A stretch of 64,000 nucleotides of DNA from Bacteroidota bacterium. Its GTDB lineage: Bacteria > Bacteroidota > Bacteroidia > B-17B0 > Aurantibacillaceae. Below the pieces are notes generated by a model. It saw only the letters and a list, made by a program, of their open reading frames with translations. It was not told the origin of the DNA and made no database searches. Position numbers and translations under genes: made by a program. The stretch covers positions 106,896 to 170,895 of the forward strand of contig JAFDXR010000004.1 of assembly GCA_018267825.1 (NCBI GenBank), read 5' to 3'. This document shows positions 8,441-17,583 of this stretch, piece by piece. Numbering within the stretch: position 1 is the first letter of the stretch; every line of letters begins with the position of its first letter.

Positions 8441-9865
8441 ATGGTTTTTAGCAGCATTACGTTTCTTGTTTATTTTTTACCGGTCTTTTTGCTGGCGTAC
8501 CATCTTACGCCCAATAAATTCAAAAATGCCTGTATACTTCTGTTCAGCATCTTATTTTATGCCTGGGGTGGACCTAAATTCGTATTTGTTATTCTGGGTA
8601 CCACATTCCTCGACTTTATTTTCGTTAACAAAATGGCGGAAGCCAAAAACAGCCGTTCCAAAAAGCAGTGGCTTGTTCTGTCGCTTTGCATGAACCTGGG
8701 CCTGCTTTTTTATTTCAAATACTGCAATTTCTTCATCGATAACATCAATGCCATTTTAAGCCCGATGGGTTCAAAACCAATTCCCTGGCTTAAAGTGGTT
8801 CTTCCTATCGGTATTTCTTTTTATACGTTCGAAAGTGTTACCTATGTCGTCGATGTGTATCGCGGGATTCATAAACCGCTTAGAAATTTCTGGCATTATC
8901 AAACCTATATCCTGCTTTTTCCGAAACTTATTGCCGGTCCTATTGTACGTTACCACGATATTGCCGACCAGATCACCAACCGCGAAAAAAATTACACAAC
9001 CGATGTAAAGCTCAGTGGCTTTTATACCTTCTGTATAGGTCTGGCTAAAAAAGTAATCATTGCCAATACGATCGGGGCACAGGCCGATGCCATTTTCAAA
9101 CTGGATATTTCCCAGATCGATACAGCCGCAGCCTGGGTCGGCGCACTGGCCTACACCTTTCAGATATATTTCGATTTCAGTGGATACAGTGATATGGCTA
9201 TAGGCCTGGGTAAGATCATGGGCTTCCGTTTCCCGGAAAATTTCAGCAACCCCTACCTTTCATCAAGCATTACCGAATTCTGGCGCCGCTGGCACATTAC
9301 ACTCGGAACCTGGATGAAAAACTACCTCTATATCCCTCTGGGCGGTAACAAAGTTTCCAGTTCCAAACTGTACCGTAATCTTATTATTGTTTTTTTACTT
9401 TCCGGTCTGTGGCATGGTGCAAGCTGGAATTATGTGATCTGGGGTGCTTTTCACGGGTTGTTTCTGGTGCTGGAACGAGTTTTTCTGCTCAATGTATACA
9501 ACAAAACAGGCAAGATCGTTTCTACCCTGCTCACCTTCATCATTGTTGTTACAGGCTGGGTTTATTTCCGCAACGAGAATCTATCCTACGCCAATCATGT
9601 GGTAAAAGCCATGTACTCGTTCAATTTCTTCGATGGTAAGTTTGCCCTCAACAACGATTTTTATTTCACACTGGCTCTCGCCTGTATATTCTCTTTCTTC
9701 GCACTGATACCCGCCACCAAAAAAATTCAAACTGCGGTATATGGCGAATCCCATACACAAACCGGTCACATAGCTTTACTTTCGATCAGCATTGCCTTGT
9801 TTTATATCTCTTTAAGTTACATCGCGGCCCTGGACTTTAACCCCTTTATTTATTTCAGGTTCTGA
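8441..9865 (+). CDS. MBOAT-family O-acyltransferase (AlgI-like)
   Basis: A 474-aa polytopic membrane protein of the MBOAT family, which passes acetyl groups across the inner membrane to an exported polysaccharide. The family signature regions are present: FYTFESVTYVVDVYRG, PKLIAGPIVRY, FDFSGYSDMAIGLGKIMGF, FWRRWHITLGTWMKNYLYIP, and LSGLWHGASWNYVIWGAFHG with the conserved active-site His. The gene is followed 2 nt later by its likely partner, an AlgX/AlgJ-like SGNH protein. The pair therefore forms a complete O-acetylation unit. Which glycan is modified is not shown; the exopolysaccharide locus at 24-35 kb is a candidate. Confidence 0.95.
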   Translation: MVFSSITFLVYFLPVFLLAYHLTPNKFKNACILLFSILFYAWGGPKFVFVILGTTFLDFIFVNKMAEAKNSRSKKQWLVLSLCMNLGLLFYFKYCNFFIDNINAILSPMGSKPIPWLKVVLPIGISFYTFESVTYVVDVYRGIHKPLRNFWHYQTYILLFPKLIAGPIVRYHDIADQITNREKNYTTDVKLSGFYTFCIGLAKKVIIANTIGAQADAIFKLDISQIDTAAAWVGALAYTFQIYFDFSGYSDMAIGLGKIMGFRFPENFSNPYLSSSITEFWRRWHITLGTWMKNYLYIPLGGNKVSSSKLYRNLIIVFLLSGLWHGASWNYVIWGAFHGLFLVLERVFLLNVYNKTGKIVSTLLTFIIVVTGWVYFRNENLSYANHVVKAMYSFNFFDGKFALNNDFYFTLALACIFSFFALIPATKKIQTAVYGESHTQTGHIALLSISIALFYISLSYIAALDFNPFIYFRF

Positions 9866-9867
9866 GC

Positions 9868-11184
9868 ATGAAGAAACAATACAACATATTCGTCATTCTT
9901 GCCTTCCTGGCCCTGGCTTTCCCTATGCTGAAAGGATTTGTCAATAAGGATAAAAACCCTAAGCTCACCGGGCTTGTAATCAACAATGCCAATCCGGATT
10001 CTATCTTAAGTGCGGAGACCTGGCTGAGCGGACAATATCAGAACCTGAAAGATGATTACAATAACGATCACTGGGCATTTAAGGAGCTTTATGTAAGACT
10101 CAATAACCAGCTATACTACGATTGGTTCAACCAGATCCGTGTCAATGGGTTTGTATCCGGGAAAGATAATTATGTTTTCAGCGAAGGTTACCTGTTTTCG
10201 GCTTACGGCGATGACTTTGTGGGCGAAGAAAAAATAAAATCCAAAATCGAAAAGGCCAGAGTGCTGCAGGATACCCTTCGTAAAAAAGGGATTGATCTGC
10301 TTCTTGTATTTGCGCCCGGTAAAGGCGAGTTCTGCAGCGAACAGGTTCCTGATAAATATATACACCCTGTCAAAACAACAAACTACAAGGAGTACATTCG
10401 TCTCACAAAACAATACGGAGTCAATACACTTGACCTCCTGAGCTGGTTTCATCAACTCAAAGCCAGTACCCAGTATCCGCTCTTTCCTAAATTCGGCCAC
10501 CACTGGAGTTATTATGGCGAATGCCTGGCTGCCGATACAATCATACATCATATAGAACACCTTCATCATTGTGACATGCCGGAAATCGTGTGGCAAAACA
10601 TAGAAGTATCCGACACAGCCAGGAGCCGCGACAACGACGTGCTTAAGAGCATGAACCTGTATCGCAATCCCGAACAGAATCAGAAACTGGCCTACCCGGA
10701 AGTAATGTTTGAACAGGATTCGACAAAAAACACAACGCGTGTACTTACTATTTCAGACAGTTACTGGTATGGCCCCGTATACCTTGGTGTTCCTCAAAAT
10801 TGTTTTGCCGGAGGTCAGTTCTGGTATTACTACAACAAGGTCATTCCTTCCCCTCTGCCGAATCAGAAAGTAGAGGTCTGGCAACTGGACCTCAAGCAAT
10901 CTATCGAAAGCAATAAGGTAATCATGGTTCTATACAGTGATGGCAATTTATCAGGATTCGGAAATACCTTTATTGAAGATGCCTACGAACTTTATACAAG
11001 CCCTGAAACCTACTATGCCCGCGTGGAAAAAGAAAGGGCTGTGAAAAATTTCCAGAAACAAATTCGCGAAACGCCAAATCTACTCAAGAAATCGACCAGA
11101 TATTCTGTTGAACAGCAAATCACATTAGACTCCGCGATTAAAGTAGATGCTATGAATATGGCCGGTATCAAAACCGCCAGATAA
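9868..11184 (+). CDS. AlgX/AlgJ-like SGNH-type O-acetyltransferase partner
   Basis: A 438-aa protein with one N-terminal membrane segment (about residues 5-20), so probably anchored and facing the periplasm. Residues about 60-340 resemble the AlgX/AlgJ SGNH-hydrolase-like domain: FAPGKGEFCSEQVPDKYI, the HHW-type motif FGHHWSYYGECLAAD (His/Asp region), and VLTISDSYWYGP, which carries the likely nucleophile Ser. It would take acetyl from the MBOAT protein encoded 2 nt upstream and put it on a glycan. The family assignment is good; the substrate is unknown. Confidence 0.88.
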   Translation: MKKQYNIFVILAFLALAFPMLKGFVNKDKNPKLTGLVINNANPDSILSAETWLSGQYQNLKDDYNNDHWAFKELYVRLNNQLYYDWFNQIRVNGFVSGKDNYVFSEGYLFSAYGDDFVGEEKIKSKIEKARVLQDTLRKKGIDLLLVFAPGKGEFCSEQVPDKYIHPVKTTNYKEYIRLTKQYGVNTLDLLSWFHQLKASTQYPLFPKFGHHWSYYGECLAADTIIHHIEHLHHCDMPEIVWQNIEVSDTARSRDNDVLKSMNLYRNPEQNQKLAYPEVMFEQDSTKNTTRVLTISDSYWYGPVYLGVPQNCFAGGQFWYYYNKVIPSPLPNQKVEVWQLDLKQSIESNKVIMVLYSDGNLSGFGNTFIEDAYELYTSPETYYARVEKERAVKNFQKQIRETPNLLKKSTRYSVEQQITLDSAIKVDAMNMAGIKTAR

Positions 11185-11256
11185 GCCTCATCATGCTTAT
11201 TCGGATATCATACATGGCTTTAACCAAGAGCGGGCCTATATAATAGCATACGTAAA

Positions 11257-13461
11257 ATGAACAGATCAGACACAACGAAAAGAGTAAAACACAAGAATAT
11301 GCAACGACGCAATCGTCTTTCGTGGACATTTGCCTTCAGCTTTATAGCACTTATTTCCATGGCCGATGAAGGCATGTGGCTGCCCCAACTGCTGAATGCC
11401 ATGAACATAAAAGACATGAAGAAAAACGGCTGCAAACTCACTGCCGAACAAATCTACAGCATCAACAAATCAAGCCTCAAAGACGCTATTGTGCAGTTTG
11501 GCGGCGGTTGTACCGCTGAAGTCATTTCTTCAGAAGGACTCATCCTCACCAATCACCATTGCGGCTATTCATCTATTGCTTACCACAGCACTGTTCAAAA
11601 CGATTACCTTACCAATGGCTTTGTTGCTATGAACAAACAACAGGAACTCTACACTCCTAACCTCACGGCAACTATTATTAACCGTATTGAAGATGTAACT
11701 GCCAAAGTGCTCAATGGTATTACATCCACAACCACCGACGTGAAAAAAGACTCCATCATCAAAGCCAATATCAAAGCCATTGAAAAAGCCGCGGTTGAAG
11801 GCACTCACTATGAAGCCTTTGTACGCCCGTTTTTTTACGGCAACGATTACTACCTCTTCGTAACCGAAGTTTTCAAAGACATACGCATGGTTTTTGCTCC
11901 ACCCTCTTCTATCGGGAAGTTCGGCGGTGAAACCGACAACTGGATGTGGCCACGTCATAATGCCGATTTCTCAGTATTCCGCATCTATGCCAATAAAGAC
12001 AATAAACCTGCTGAATTCAGCAACGATAACGTTCCTTATAAGCCAAAACATGTTATTCCTATTTCCCTGAAAGGCTATAAAGAAGGCGACTTTACCATGG
12101 TATACGGCTTTCCGGGCCGTACCCAGGAATACCTGACCTCGTATGCTGTAGATATGATCATGAATGAAAGCGATCCGCTCAAAGTATCGCTGCGCGAAAA
12201 AAGACTGGCTATTTATGAAGCCGATATGCGCTCCAACGATACCATCCGGATCGCTTATGCCAATAAATACGCCAGTGTAGCCAACTACTATAAAAAATGG
12301 ATGGGCGAAATGCTGGGCCTGAAAAAATACGATGCCCTCTCTAAAAAACAGGCATTTGAACAACAGTTCAATGATGCACTCAACCAATCGCCCGATCTGA
12401 AAACAAAATATGCCAACCTGCTGCCACAGTTAAAAGAGATTTATAAAGACTACCGGCTTCTGAACCGCCAGATGGACTATTACAGCGAGTGCCTGCTCGC
12501 CATCGATGTACTGAATATTGCCAGGGGCTATTCCAATCTTTTTGCTGAATTGAAGAAAAAACAAAAAGGTACAGCCAATACGTTCGATAAAAACCTGGCG
12601 GACCTTAAGAAAAGCCTCAGCTTTAAAAATTACAACCGGTCTACCGATATGAAAATATGCGAAGCCATGCTGGGCGAATATATCCGCAGTGTGAAACACG
12701 AAGATCGTCCTGCTGTGCTGGATTCTATGATTACGGCCCAGGGCAACGATGCACACAGACTTACCGAGTTTTTGTATAGCAACACCACCTTTTCCGAAAA
12801 AAATAAAATAGAGCTGATGCTCAACGACCTGGAAAAATACCCGCAACTCTATGAGCGTGATCCCGTATACTACCTCGCCACTTCAATTGTGAAACACTAC
12901 AGCAAAAACATCATTCCGCAATTTCAGTCCGATGACTTTGAAATTAATGAGCTGCAGAAACAATACGTCACCGCTCAGAAAGAACTGATCAAAACCAAAA
13001 AATTCTATCCCGATGCCAACTCCACATTACGTGTGGCTTACGGTAAGGTGAGCTCCTATAAACCAAGAGATGGTGTAAATTATGAGTATTACACAACAAT
13101 CGACGGGATCATGGAAAAATACAAAGCCGGCGACGAAGAATTTAACCTGCCTCCAAAACTGATTGATCTTTATAAAAGTAAAGATTACGGCCAGTATGCC
13201 GATGCAAGCGGTTCCCTGCACGTGGCTTTTACAGGCAGCAACCATACCACCGGCGGTAATAGTGGTAGTCCGGTATTCAATGGCAAGGGCGAATTAATCG
13301 GCACTAATTTTGACCGTAACTGGGAAGGCACCATGAGCGATATTATGTACAACCCTGCCCAATGCCGTAATATTGCACTGGATGTCAGATACACCCTCTT
13401 TATTATTGATAAATTCGGTGGAGCGGGTTACCTGCTCAATGAAATGAAAATCATGAAATAA
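11257..13461 (+). CDS. S46-family dipeptidyl-peptidase, DPP11-like
   Basis: A 734-aa exported serine dipeptidyl-peptidase that removes dipeptides from oligopeptides in the periplasm. An internal ATG at 11299 would give a more typical signal peptide (MQRRNRLSWTF...). The chymotrypsin-like triad is visible: LTNHHCGYSSI (His), NWMWPRHNADFSVFRIY (Asp region) and TGGNSGSPVF with Ser669. The residue 18 after the Ser is Arg687 (in NFDRNWEGTMSD). As I recall, Arg here marks Asp/Glu-specific DPP11 and Gly marks DPP7. It fits peptide-scavenging metabolism. It is followed 13 nt later by pyrC. Confidence 0.92.
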   Translation: MNRSDTTKRVKHKNMQRRNRLSWTFAFSFIALISMADEGMWLPQLLNAMNIKDMKKNGCKLTAEQIYSINKSSLKDAIVQFGGGCTAEVISSEGLILTNHHCGYSSIAYHSTVQNDYLTNGFVAMNKQQELYTPNLTATIINRIEDVTAKVLNGITSTTTDVKKDSIIKANIKAIEKAAVEGTHYEAFVRPFFYGNDYYLFVTEVFKDIRMVFAPPSSIGKFGGETDNWMWPRHNADFSVFRIYANKDNKPAEFSNDNVPYKPKHVIPISLKGYKEGDFTMVYGFPGRTQEYLTSYAVDMIMNESDPLKVSLREKRLAIYEADMRSNDTIRIAYANKYASVANYYKKWMGEMLGLKKYDALSKKQAFEQQFNDALNQSPDLKTKYANLLPQLKEIYKDYRLLNRQMDYYSECLLAIDVLNIARGYSNLFAELKKKQKGTANTFDKNLADLKKSLSFKNYNRSTDMKICEAMLGEYIRSVKHEDRPAVLDSMITAQGNDAHRLTEFLYSNTTFSEKNKIELMLNDLEKYPQLYERDPVYYLATSIVKHYSKNIIPQFQSDDFEINELQKQYVTAQKELIKTKKFYPDANSTLRVAYGKVSSYKPRDGVNYEYYTTIDGIMEKYKAGDEEFNLPPKLIDLYKSKDYGQYADASGSLHVAFTGSNHTTGGNSGSPVFNGKGELIGTNFDRNWEGTMSDIMYNPAQCRNIALDVRYTLFIIDKFGGAGYLLNEMKIMK

Positions 13462-13474
13462 CAAAAGCGCCTGC

Positions 13475-14815
13475 ATGAAAAAAACACTCATTAAAAACGC
13501 AACGATTGTTAACGAAGACGAAATTTTCGTGTCCGATGTACTTATCGAAGGCGAATATATTTCTCTTATAGAACCCGGCATCAGTGCCGAAAATGCAACA
13601 GTGATAGACGCAGAAGGCCTTTACCTGTTACCGGGAGCCATCGACGACCAGGTGCATTTCCGCGAACCGGGCCTTACCCACAAAGGAGAAATATATACAG
13701 AAGCCCGGGCAGCCGTAGCCGGTGGCATCACTTCCTATATGGAAATGCCCAATACAAGCCCACAGGCGGTGACCATCAGCGAACTCGAGAAAAAATATAC
13801 ACGGGCCGCTGAATGCTCCCTCGCCAATTACTCATTCTACATGGGTGGCACCAATACCAACCTGGAGGAAACGCTGAAAGTAGACTATAAAAAAGTATGT
13901 GGTCTCAAACTTTTCATGGGCTCATCAACAGGCGATATGCTGGTCGATAATACCAAAACCCTGGAAGGATTTTTCTCAGAAGCCAATACACTCATTGCCA
14001 CACACTGCGAATACGACCCCCTGGTCAAGGAAACACAGAAACGCATCGTGGAAGAATACGGCGGAGACCTTCCGGCCTACTTCCATCCCATCATTCGCAG
14101 CGAAGAAGCCTGCTACAGATCATCGTCTATGGCTGTAGAGCTGGCGAAAAAATTCAATACCCGTTTACACATCCTGCATATCTCAACGGCCAAAGAACTG
14201 AGTCTGTTCCGCAACGACATCCCGCTCAAAGAAAAACGCATTACAGCCGAAGCCTGCGTGCATCACCTCTGGTTCAGCGATGAAGACTATAAAACAAAGG
14301 GCAATTATATTAAATGGAACCCGGCCGTAAAAACAGCCTACGACCGTGATCATATTCTGAAAGCTGTAATCGACGGACGTATTGATGTGATCGCCACCGA
14401 CCACGCACCACATACCATCGAAGAAAAAGAACTACCTTACCTTAAAGCACCAAGCGGCGGCCCCCTTGTACAACATGCGCTCCAGGCCATGATTGAGTTA
14501 CATAAACAGGGTAAAATAAGCCTGGAAACCATCGTGCGTAAAATGAGCCACAATGTTGCCGATATGTTCGGCATCGATAAAAGAGGCTATATCCGCGAAG
14601 GCTATTTTGCAGATATGGTACTTGTTAACCTGAATAAAGCACAGGAAGTGACTAAATCAAACATCCTGTATAAGTGCGGCTGGAGCCCGTTTGAAGGCTA
14701 TACCTTCCACTCGGGAGTTGAAAAAACATTCGTTAACGGACACCTCGTATACAATAACGGACAGTTTGATGAAACCAAATACGGGCAACGCATGACATTT
14801 AATCAAAGAAGCTGA
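13475..14815 (+). CDS. pyrC: Dihydroorotase
   Basis: Catalyses the reversible cyclisation of carbamoyl aspartate to dihydroorotate in pyrimidine synthesis. This 446-aa protein is an amidohydrolase of the long dihydroorotase type. The first metal motif is DDQVHFREPG at about residues 58-67 (HxR form), ATHCEY and LHILHIST supply metal-ligand histidines, and ATDHAPH carries the catalytic Asp309. The gene starts 13 nt after the S46 peptidase gene and is followed closely by two further genes, so it may lie in a loose operon of unrelated functions. Confidence 0.94.
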   Translation: MKKTLIKNATIVNEDEIFVSDVLIEGEYISLIEPGISAENATVIDAEGLYLLPGAIDDQVHFREPGLTHKGEIYTEARAAVAGGITSYMEMPNTSPQAVTISELEKKYTRAAECSLANYSFYMGGTNTNLEETLKVDYKKVCGLKLFMGSSTGDMLVDNTKTLEGFFSEANTLIATHCEYDPLVKETQKRIVEEYGGDLPAYFHPIIRSEEACYRSSSMAVELAKKFNTRLHILHISTAKELSLFRNDIPLKEKRITAEACVHHLWFSDEDYKTKGNYIKWNPAVKTAYDRDHILKAVIDGRIDVIATDHAPHTIEEKELPYLKAPSGGPLVQHALQAMIELHKQGKISLETIVRKMSHNVADMFGIDKRGYIREGYFADMVLVNLNKAQEVTKSNILYKCGWSPFEGYTFHSGVEKTFVNGHLVYNNGQFDETKYGQRMTFNQRS

Positions 14816-14820
14816 TTGAG

Positions 14821-15237
14821 GTGAAGGCTTTTATAGTTTCTATATTCACAGTCATGTCTGTTATCGCGTTTTCACAAACCGATTCACTGGATGCTTCCGG
14901 CGATCCGCGCCTGAAAACAAATACAGGCATGACCGTTCTCGACGCACAGCCCGAATACCCGGGTGGCTATAAAGCCATGAATGAATTTTTGCTCAAAAAC
15001 GTGCATTATCCCGATCCGGGCCTGGAACAAGGTGTTGGCGGAACCGTATATATTAAAGTAACCATCGATGAACGGGGGCATATGCGTGATCCCAGGGTAT
15101 TAAAAGGCATATCACCGGAATTTGACATCGAAGCGCTTCGCCTTATCAGCATCATGCCTGACTGGAAACCAGCCATCCAAAACGGGAAATACTGTAAGAC
15201 TTATTTGAATTTACCTGTTAAATTTAGCCTCAAGTAA
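14821..15237 (+). CDS. Exported TonB C-terminal-domain protein
   Basis: A 138-aa protein with a GTG start 5 nt after pyrC. It has a signal peptide (about residues 1-19, cut after a Ser-Gln) and then a TonB-C domain: PEYPGGYKAMNEFLLKNVHY, GGTVYIKVTIDERGHM, EFDIEALRLISIMPDWKPA. There is no proline-rich spanning region and no uncut N-terminal anchor, so it is not a classical energy transducer. Similar isolated TonB-C proteins are common in Bacteroidota. A role in the periplasm is likely but undefined. Confidence 0.88.
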   Translation: MKAFIVSIFTVMSVIAFSQTDSLDASGDPRLKTNTGMTVLDAQPEYPGGYKAMNEFLLKNVHYPDPGLEQGVGGTVYIKVTIDERGHMRDPRVLKGISPEFDIEALRLISIMPDWKPAIQNGKYCKTYLNLPVKFSLK

Positions 15238-15240
15238 CCT

Positions 15241-16572
15241 ATGCTCTGGCACATCCTGAAATACCTCATGGGATTTACAGTCGCTGTTTTTTACAAGCGG
15301 CTGCAGGTTCACAATGTCAAATCCATCCGGGTCAAAGGACCTGTGATTATTGCCATGAATCACCCCAATGCGTTTATGGACCCTATTGCTTTCACCACAC
15401 GCGTGTATCCTCCCAAAGTGATGTACCTGGCGCGAGGTGATGTATTCAAACCAGGCTTGATCAGTCGCTTATTAGAGAGCATTGGTATCGTCCCTATTTT
15501 CAGGGTGCAGGATGGTGGTAAAGAAGGTTTGAAGAAAAATGACGCGACCTATCGCCGCGTAAATTACCTCCTGGATCATAACAATAAGATCATCATTTTT
15601 GCAGAAGGACTTTGTGTGCAGGAACGCCGCCTTCGTCCACTCAAAAAAGGTGTGCCCCGCATGGTGTTTGGCGCCATGAAAGAGATTAGTCACCCCGAAC
15701 TTTGTGTAGTGCCTGTAGGTGTCAACTATTCCAACCCTAAGAATTTCCGCAGCGATGTGTTTTTCAATATCGGTGAGCCCATCTATGTACGTGATTACAT
15801 GAAAGATTATGAGGCCGCGCCCGCCAAAACCATGAACCGCTTTTTACAGGACCTGGAACCACGCATGCGCGAACTCATCGTACACATTAACGACCCGGCT
15901 GATGATGTACTCGTAGAAAATATGGAGGAACTCTATAAACGCGAATCCTGCCGTAAACAACATCTCAATTACCGCAACCTGGAACACAGCCACCGCATTA
16001 CAGGCCAGATCATTGACACAATAAACCGGGTTTCAGAAGAGCATGCTGCAAAAAAAACAGAATTGAAAAAAGACACTACCAGGTTCCTGAAAGAACTTCA
16101 CAAAGGAGGATTACGTGTCTGGCTGCTTGAGACCTATCATCAGAAGCAGTTAAATTACCTCGTGCTGAGTCTGCGTATTCTGATTCTGCTATTGGGCTTA
16201 CCAATTTATATCATGGGACTCATTGGTAATTATATCCCTTATAAACTCTCCGATGCCATTCCCAATAAAATGGTCAGGGAAGTGGAATTTTCCGCTTCCT
16301 TCAAACTTGGCGTCGGCTCACTCCTCTTCCCACTCTATTACCTGGCTGTTTTTTTCATAACCTATGCCTTTTCACCCCATATCGGCTGGCCTTTGTTAGT
16401 GATCTTATTATCGATTCTTAGCGGCTGGTTTTGTCTCTACTACTCCCCTTTCCGTAAAAAAACACGTGGCATATTCCATGCACTGCGTTTAAAATCATCG
16501 CGTCCGGAAGCCTGGAAGCAACTCCGTCAGGAAAGGGAAATGCTCATCAGCCGATTTGAACAACTGGCTTGA
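15241..16572 (+). CDS. PlsC-type glycerophospholipid acyltransferase with membrane tail
   Basis: A 443-aa acyltransferase of the lysophosphatidate (PlsC) superfamily. The catalytic motif is NHPNAFMDP, an H-x5-D variant typical of the NHPNSF-type Bacteroidota group rather than the classical H-x4-D. The second motif is FAEG (for FPEG), followed by RRLRPLKKGVPRMVFGA. A long helical linker follows, then two to three membrane segments (about residues 305-330 and 355-400). It starts 3 nt after the TonB-C gene. It probably acylates a glycerol-phosphate lipid, but the acceptor is not certain. Confidence 0.88.
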   Translation: MLWHILKYLMGFTVAVFYKRLQVHNVKSIRVKGPVIIAMNHPNAFMDPIAFTTRVYPPKVMYLARGDVFKPGLISRLLESIGIVPIFRVQDGGKEGLKKNDATYRRVNYLLDHNNKIIIFAEGLCVQERRLRPLKKGVPRMVFGAMKEISHPELCVVPVGVNYSNPKNFRSDVFFNIGEPIYVRDYMKDYEAAPAKTMNRFLQDLEPRMRELIVHINDPADDVLVENMEELYKRESCRKQHLNYRNLEHSHRITGQIIDTINRVSEEHAAKKTELKKDTTRFLKELHKGGLRVWLLETYHQKQLNYLVLSLRILILLLGLPIYIMGLIGNYIPYKLSDAIPNKMVREVEFSASFKLGVGSLLFPLYYLAVFFITYAFSPHIGWPLLVILLSILSGWFCLYYSPFRKKTRGIFHALRLKSSRPEAWKQLRQEREMLISRFEQLA

Positions 16573-16666
16573 CCCTGACGTTTTTTTGCATATCTTAACA
16601 GGTGTTAAAATGACGCCAAACAGATTGGCACAGGATTTGGATTTCTGATTTGAAAAAACGCACACC

Positions 16667-17515
16667 ATGAAACTTACAAAGCATATTGCAGTTTATACAA
16701 TATCCGTTGCCACTGCCCTTGCTTTTTGTTCTGCCGCTTTAAACACAAGCAAAGAACACACCCTTTCCCAGGTTATTACTCCATCTTCCAGCCTGAAAGA
16801 ATTACCTACCACCAATAATGCAGCCTTCAAAGAAGGCGAAGTTCTTTCATACCGCCTGCACTACGGGATTATTGATGCCGGTGTGGCTGTACTGGAAGTA
16901 AAACCCCAGGTTATGGAGGTTTCCGGCCGTAAAGTGTATCATATCGTTGGTAATGGTTATTCAAAAGGTACCTTCGATTTCTTTTTCAAAGTACGCGACC
17001 GCTATGAAACATATATCGATAAAGATGCCATGCTCCCGTGGTTGTTTGTTCGCCGTGTGGAAGAAGGTGGCTATAAAATAAATCAGGATTACACATTCAA
17101 TCAGTATACCAACAAAGTTGATATTGGTGGTGGCGAAAAATTTGACGTTCCCGAAGGCACGCAGGATATGATCTCCGCATTTTACGCTGCCAGGAATATG
17201 GATTTCTCCAATGCCAAAATCAACGATGTATTTTCAATCAATAGTTTCGTTGATAAGGAAGTATGGCCACTCAAAATCCGTTACGTCGGGAAAGAAGAAA
17301 TTGAAACAGACCTTGGTAAATTCAGATGCCTGAAATTCCGCCCGATTGTTCAGAAAGGTCGCATCTTTAAAAGCGAGGAAGACCTGAACGTATGGATCAC
17401 AGATGATAAAAACCACATTCCTGTGCGTGCACAGGCTAAAATCCTGGTGGGTTCCATTAAACTCGATATCACCAACATGAAAAACCTGGCCAACACCACC
17501 GCAGAAATCAAGTAA
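16667..17515 (+). CDS. DUF3108-domain exported protein
   Basis: A 282-aa protein with a signal peptide (about residues 1-25) and a DUF3108 domain across most of the mature part: FKEGEVLSYRLHYGIIDAG at about residues 54-72, then GNGYSKGTFDFFFKVRDRYE, DKDAMLPWLFVRRVEEGGY, and a late KFRPIVQKGRIFKSEEDLNV. DUF3108 proteins are periplasmic and predicted to have a lipid-carrier-like beta fold, but no function is proven. The gene stands between the acyltransferase and a terminator that precedes kynA. Confidence 0.88.
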   Translation: MKLTKHIAVYTISVATALAFCSAALNTSKEHTLSQVITPSSSLKELPTTNNAAFKEGEVLSYRLHYGIIDAGVAVLEVKPQVMEVSGRKVYHIVGNGYSKGTFDFFFKVRDRYETYIDKDAMLPWLFVRRVEEGGYKINQDYTFNQYTNKVDIGGGEKFDVPEGTQDMISAFYAARNMDFSNAKINDVFSINSFVDKEVWPLKIRYVGKEEIETDLGKFRCLKFRPIVQKGRIFKSEEDLNVWITDDKNHIPVRAQAKILVGSIKLDITNMKNLANTTAEIK

Positions 17516-17534
17516 CCATGTATTCAAAATAATT

Positions 17535-17567
17535 GAAAGGATATGACTGAAAAGTCAATATCCTTTT
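17535..17567 (+). terminator. Rho-independent terminator after the DUF3108 gene
   Basis: Stem AAAGGATATGACT pairs with AGTC(A)ATATCCTTT (one bulged A) across a GAAA loop, followed by a T run. Confidence 0.8.
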
Positions 17568-17568
17568 T

Positions 17569-17576
17569 TATTTTTG
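17569..17576 (+). promoter_or_regulatory. -7-type promoter element of kynA
   Basis: TATTTTTG matches the Bacteroidota -7 consensus TAnnTTTG and ends 7 nt before the kynA ATG. No good -33 TTG was found at the right distance. If used, the mRNA would have almost no leader. Confidence 0.35.
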
Positions 17577-17583
17577 AAACACG

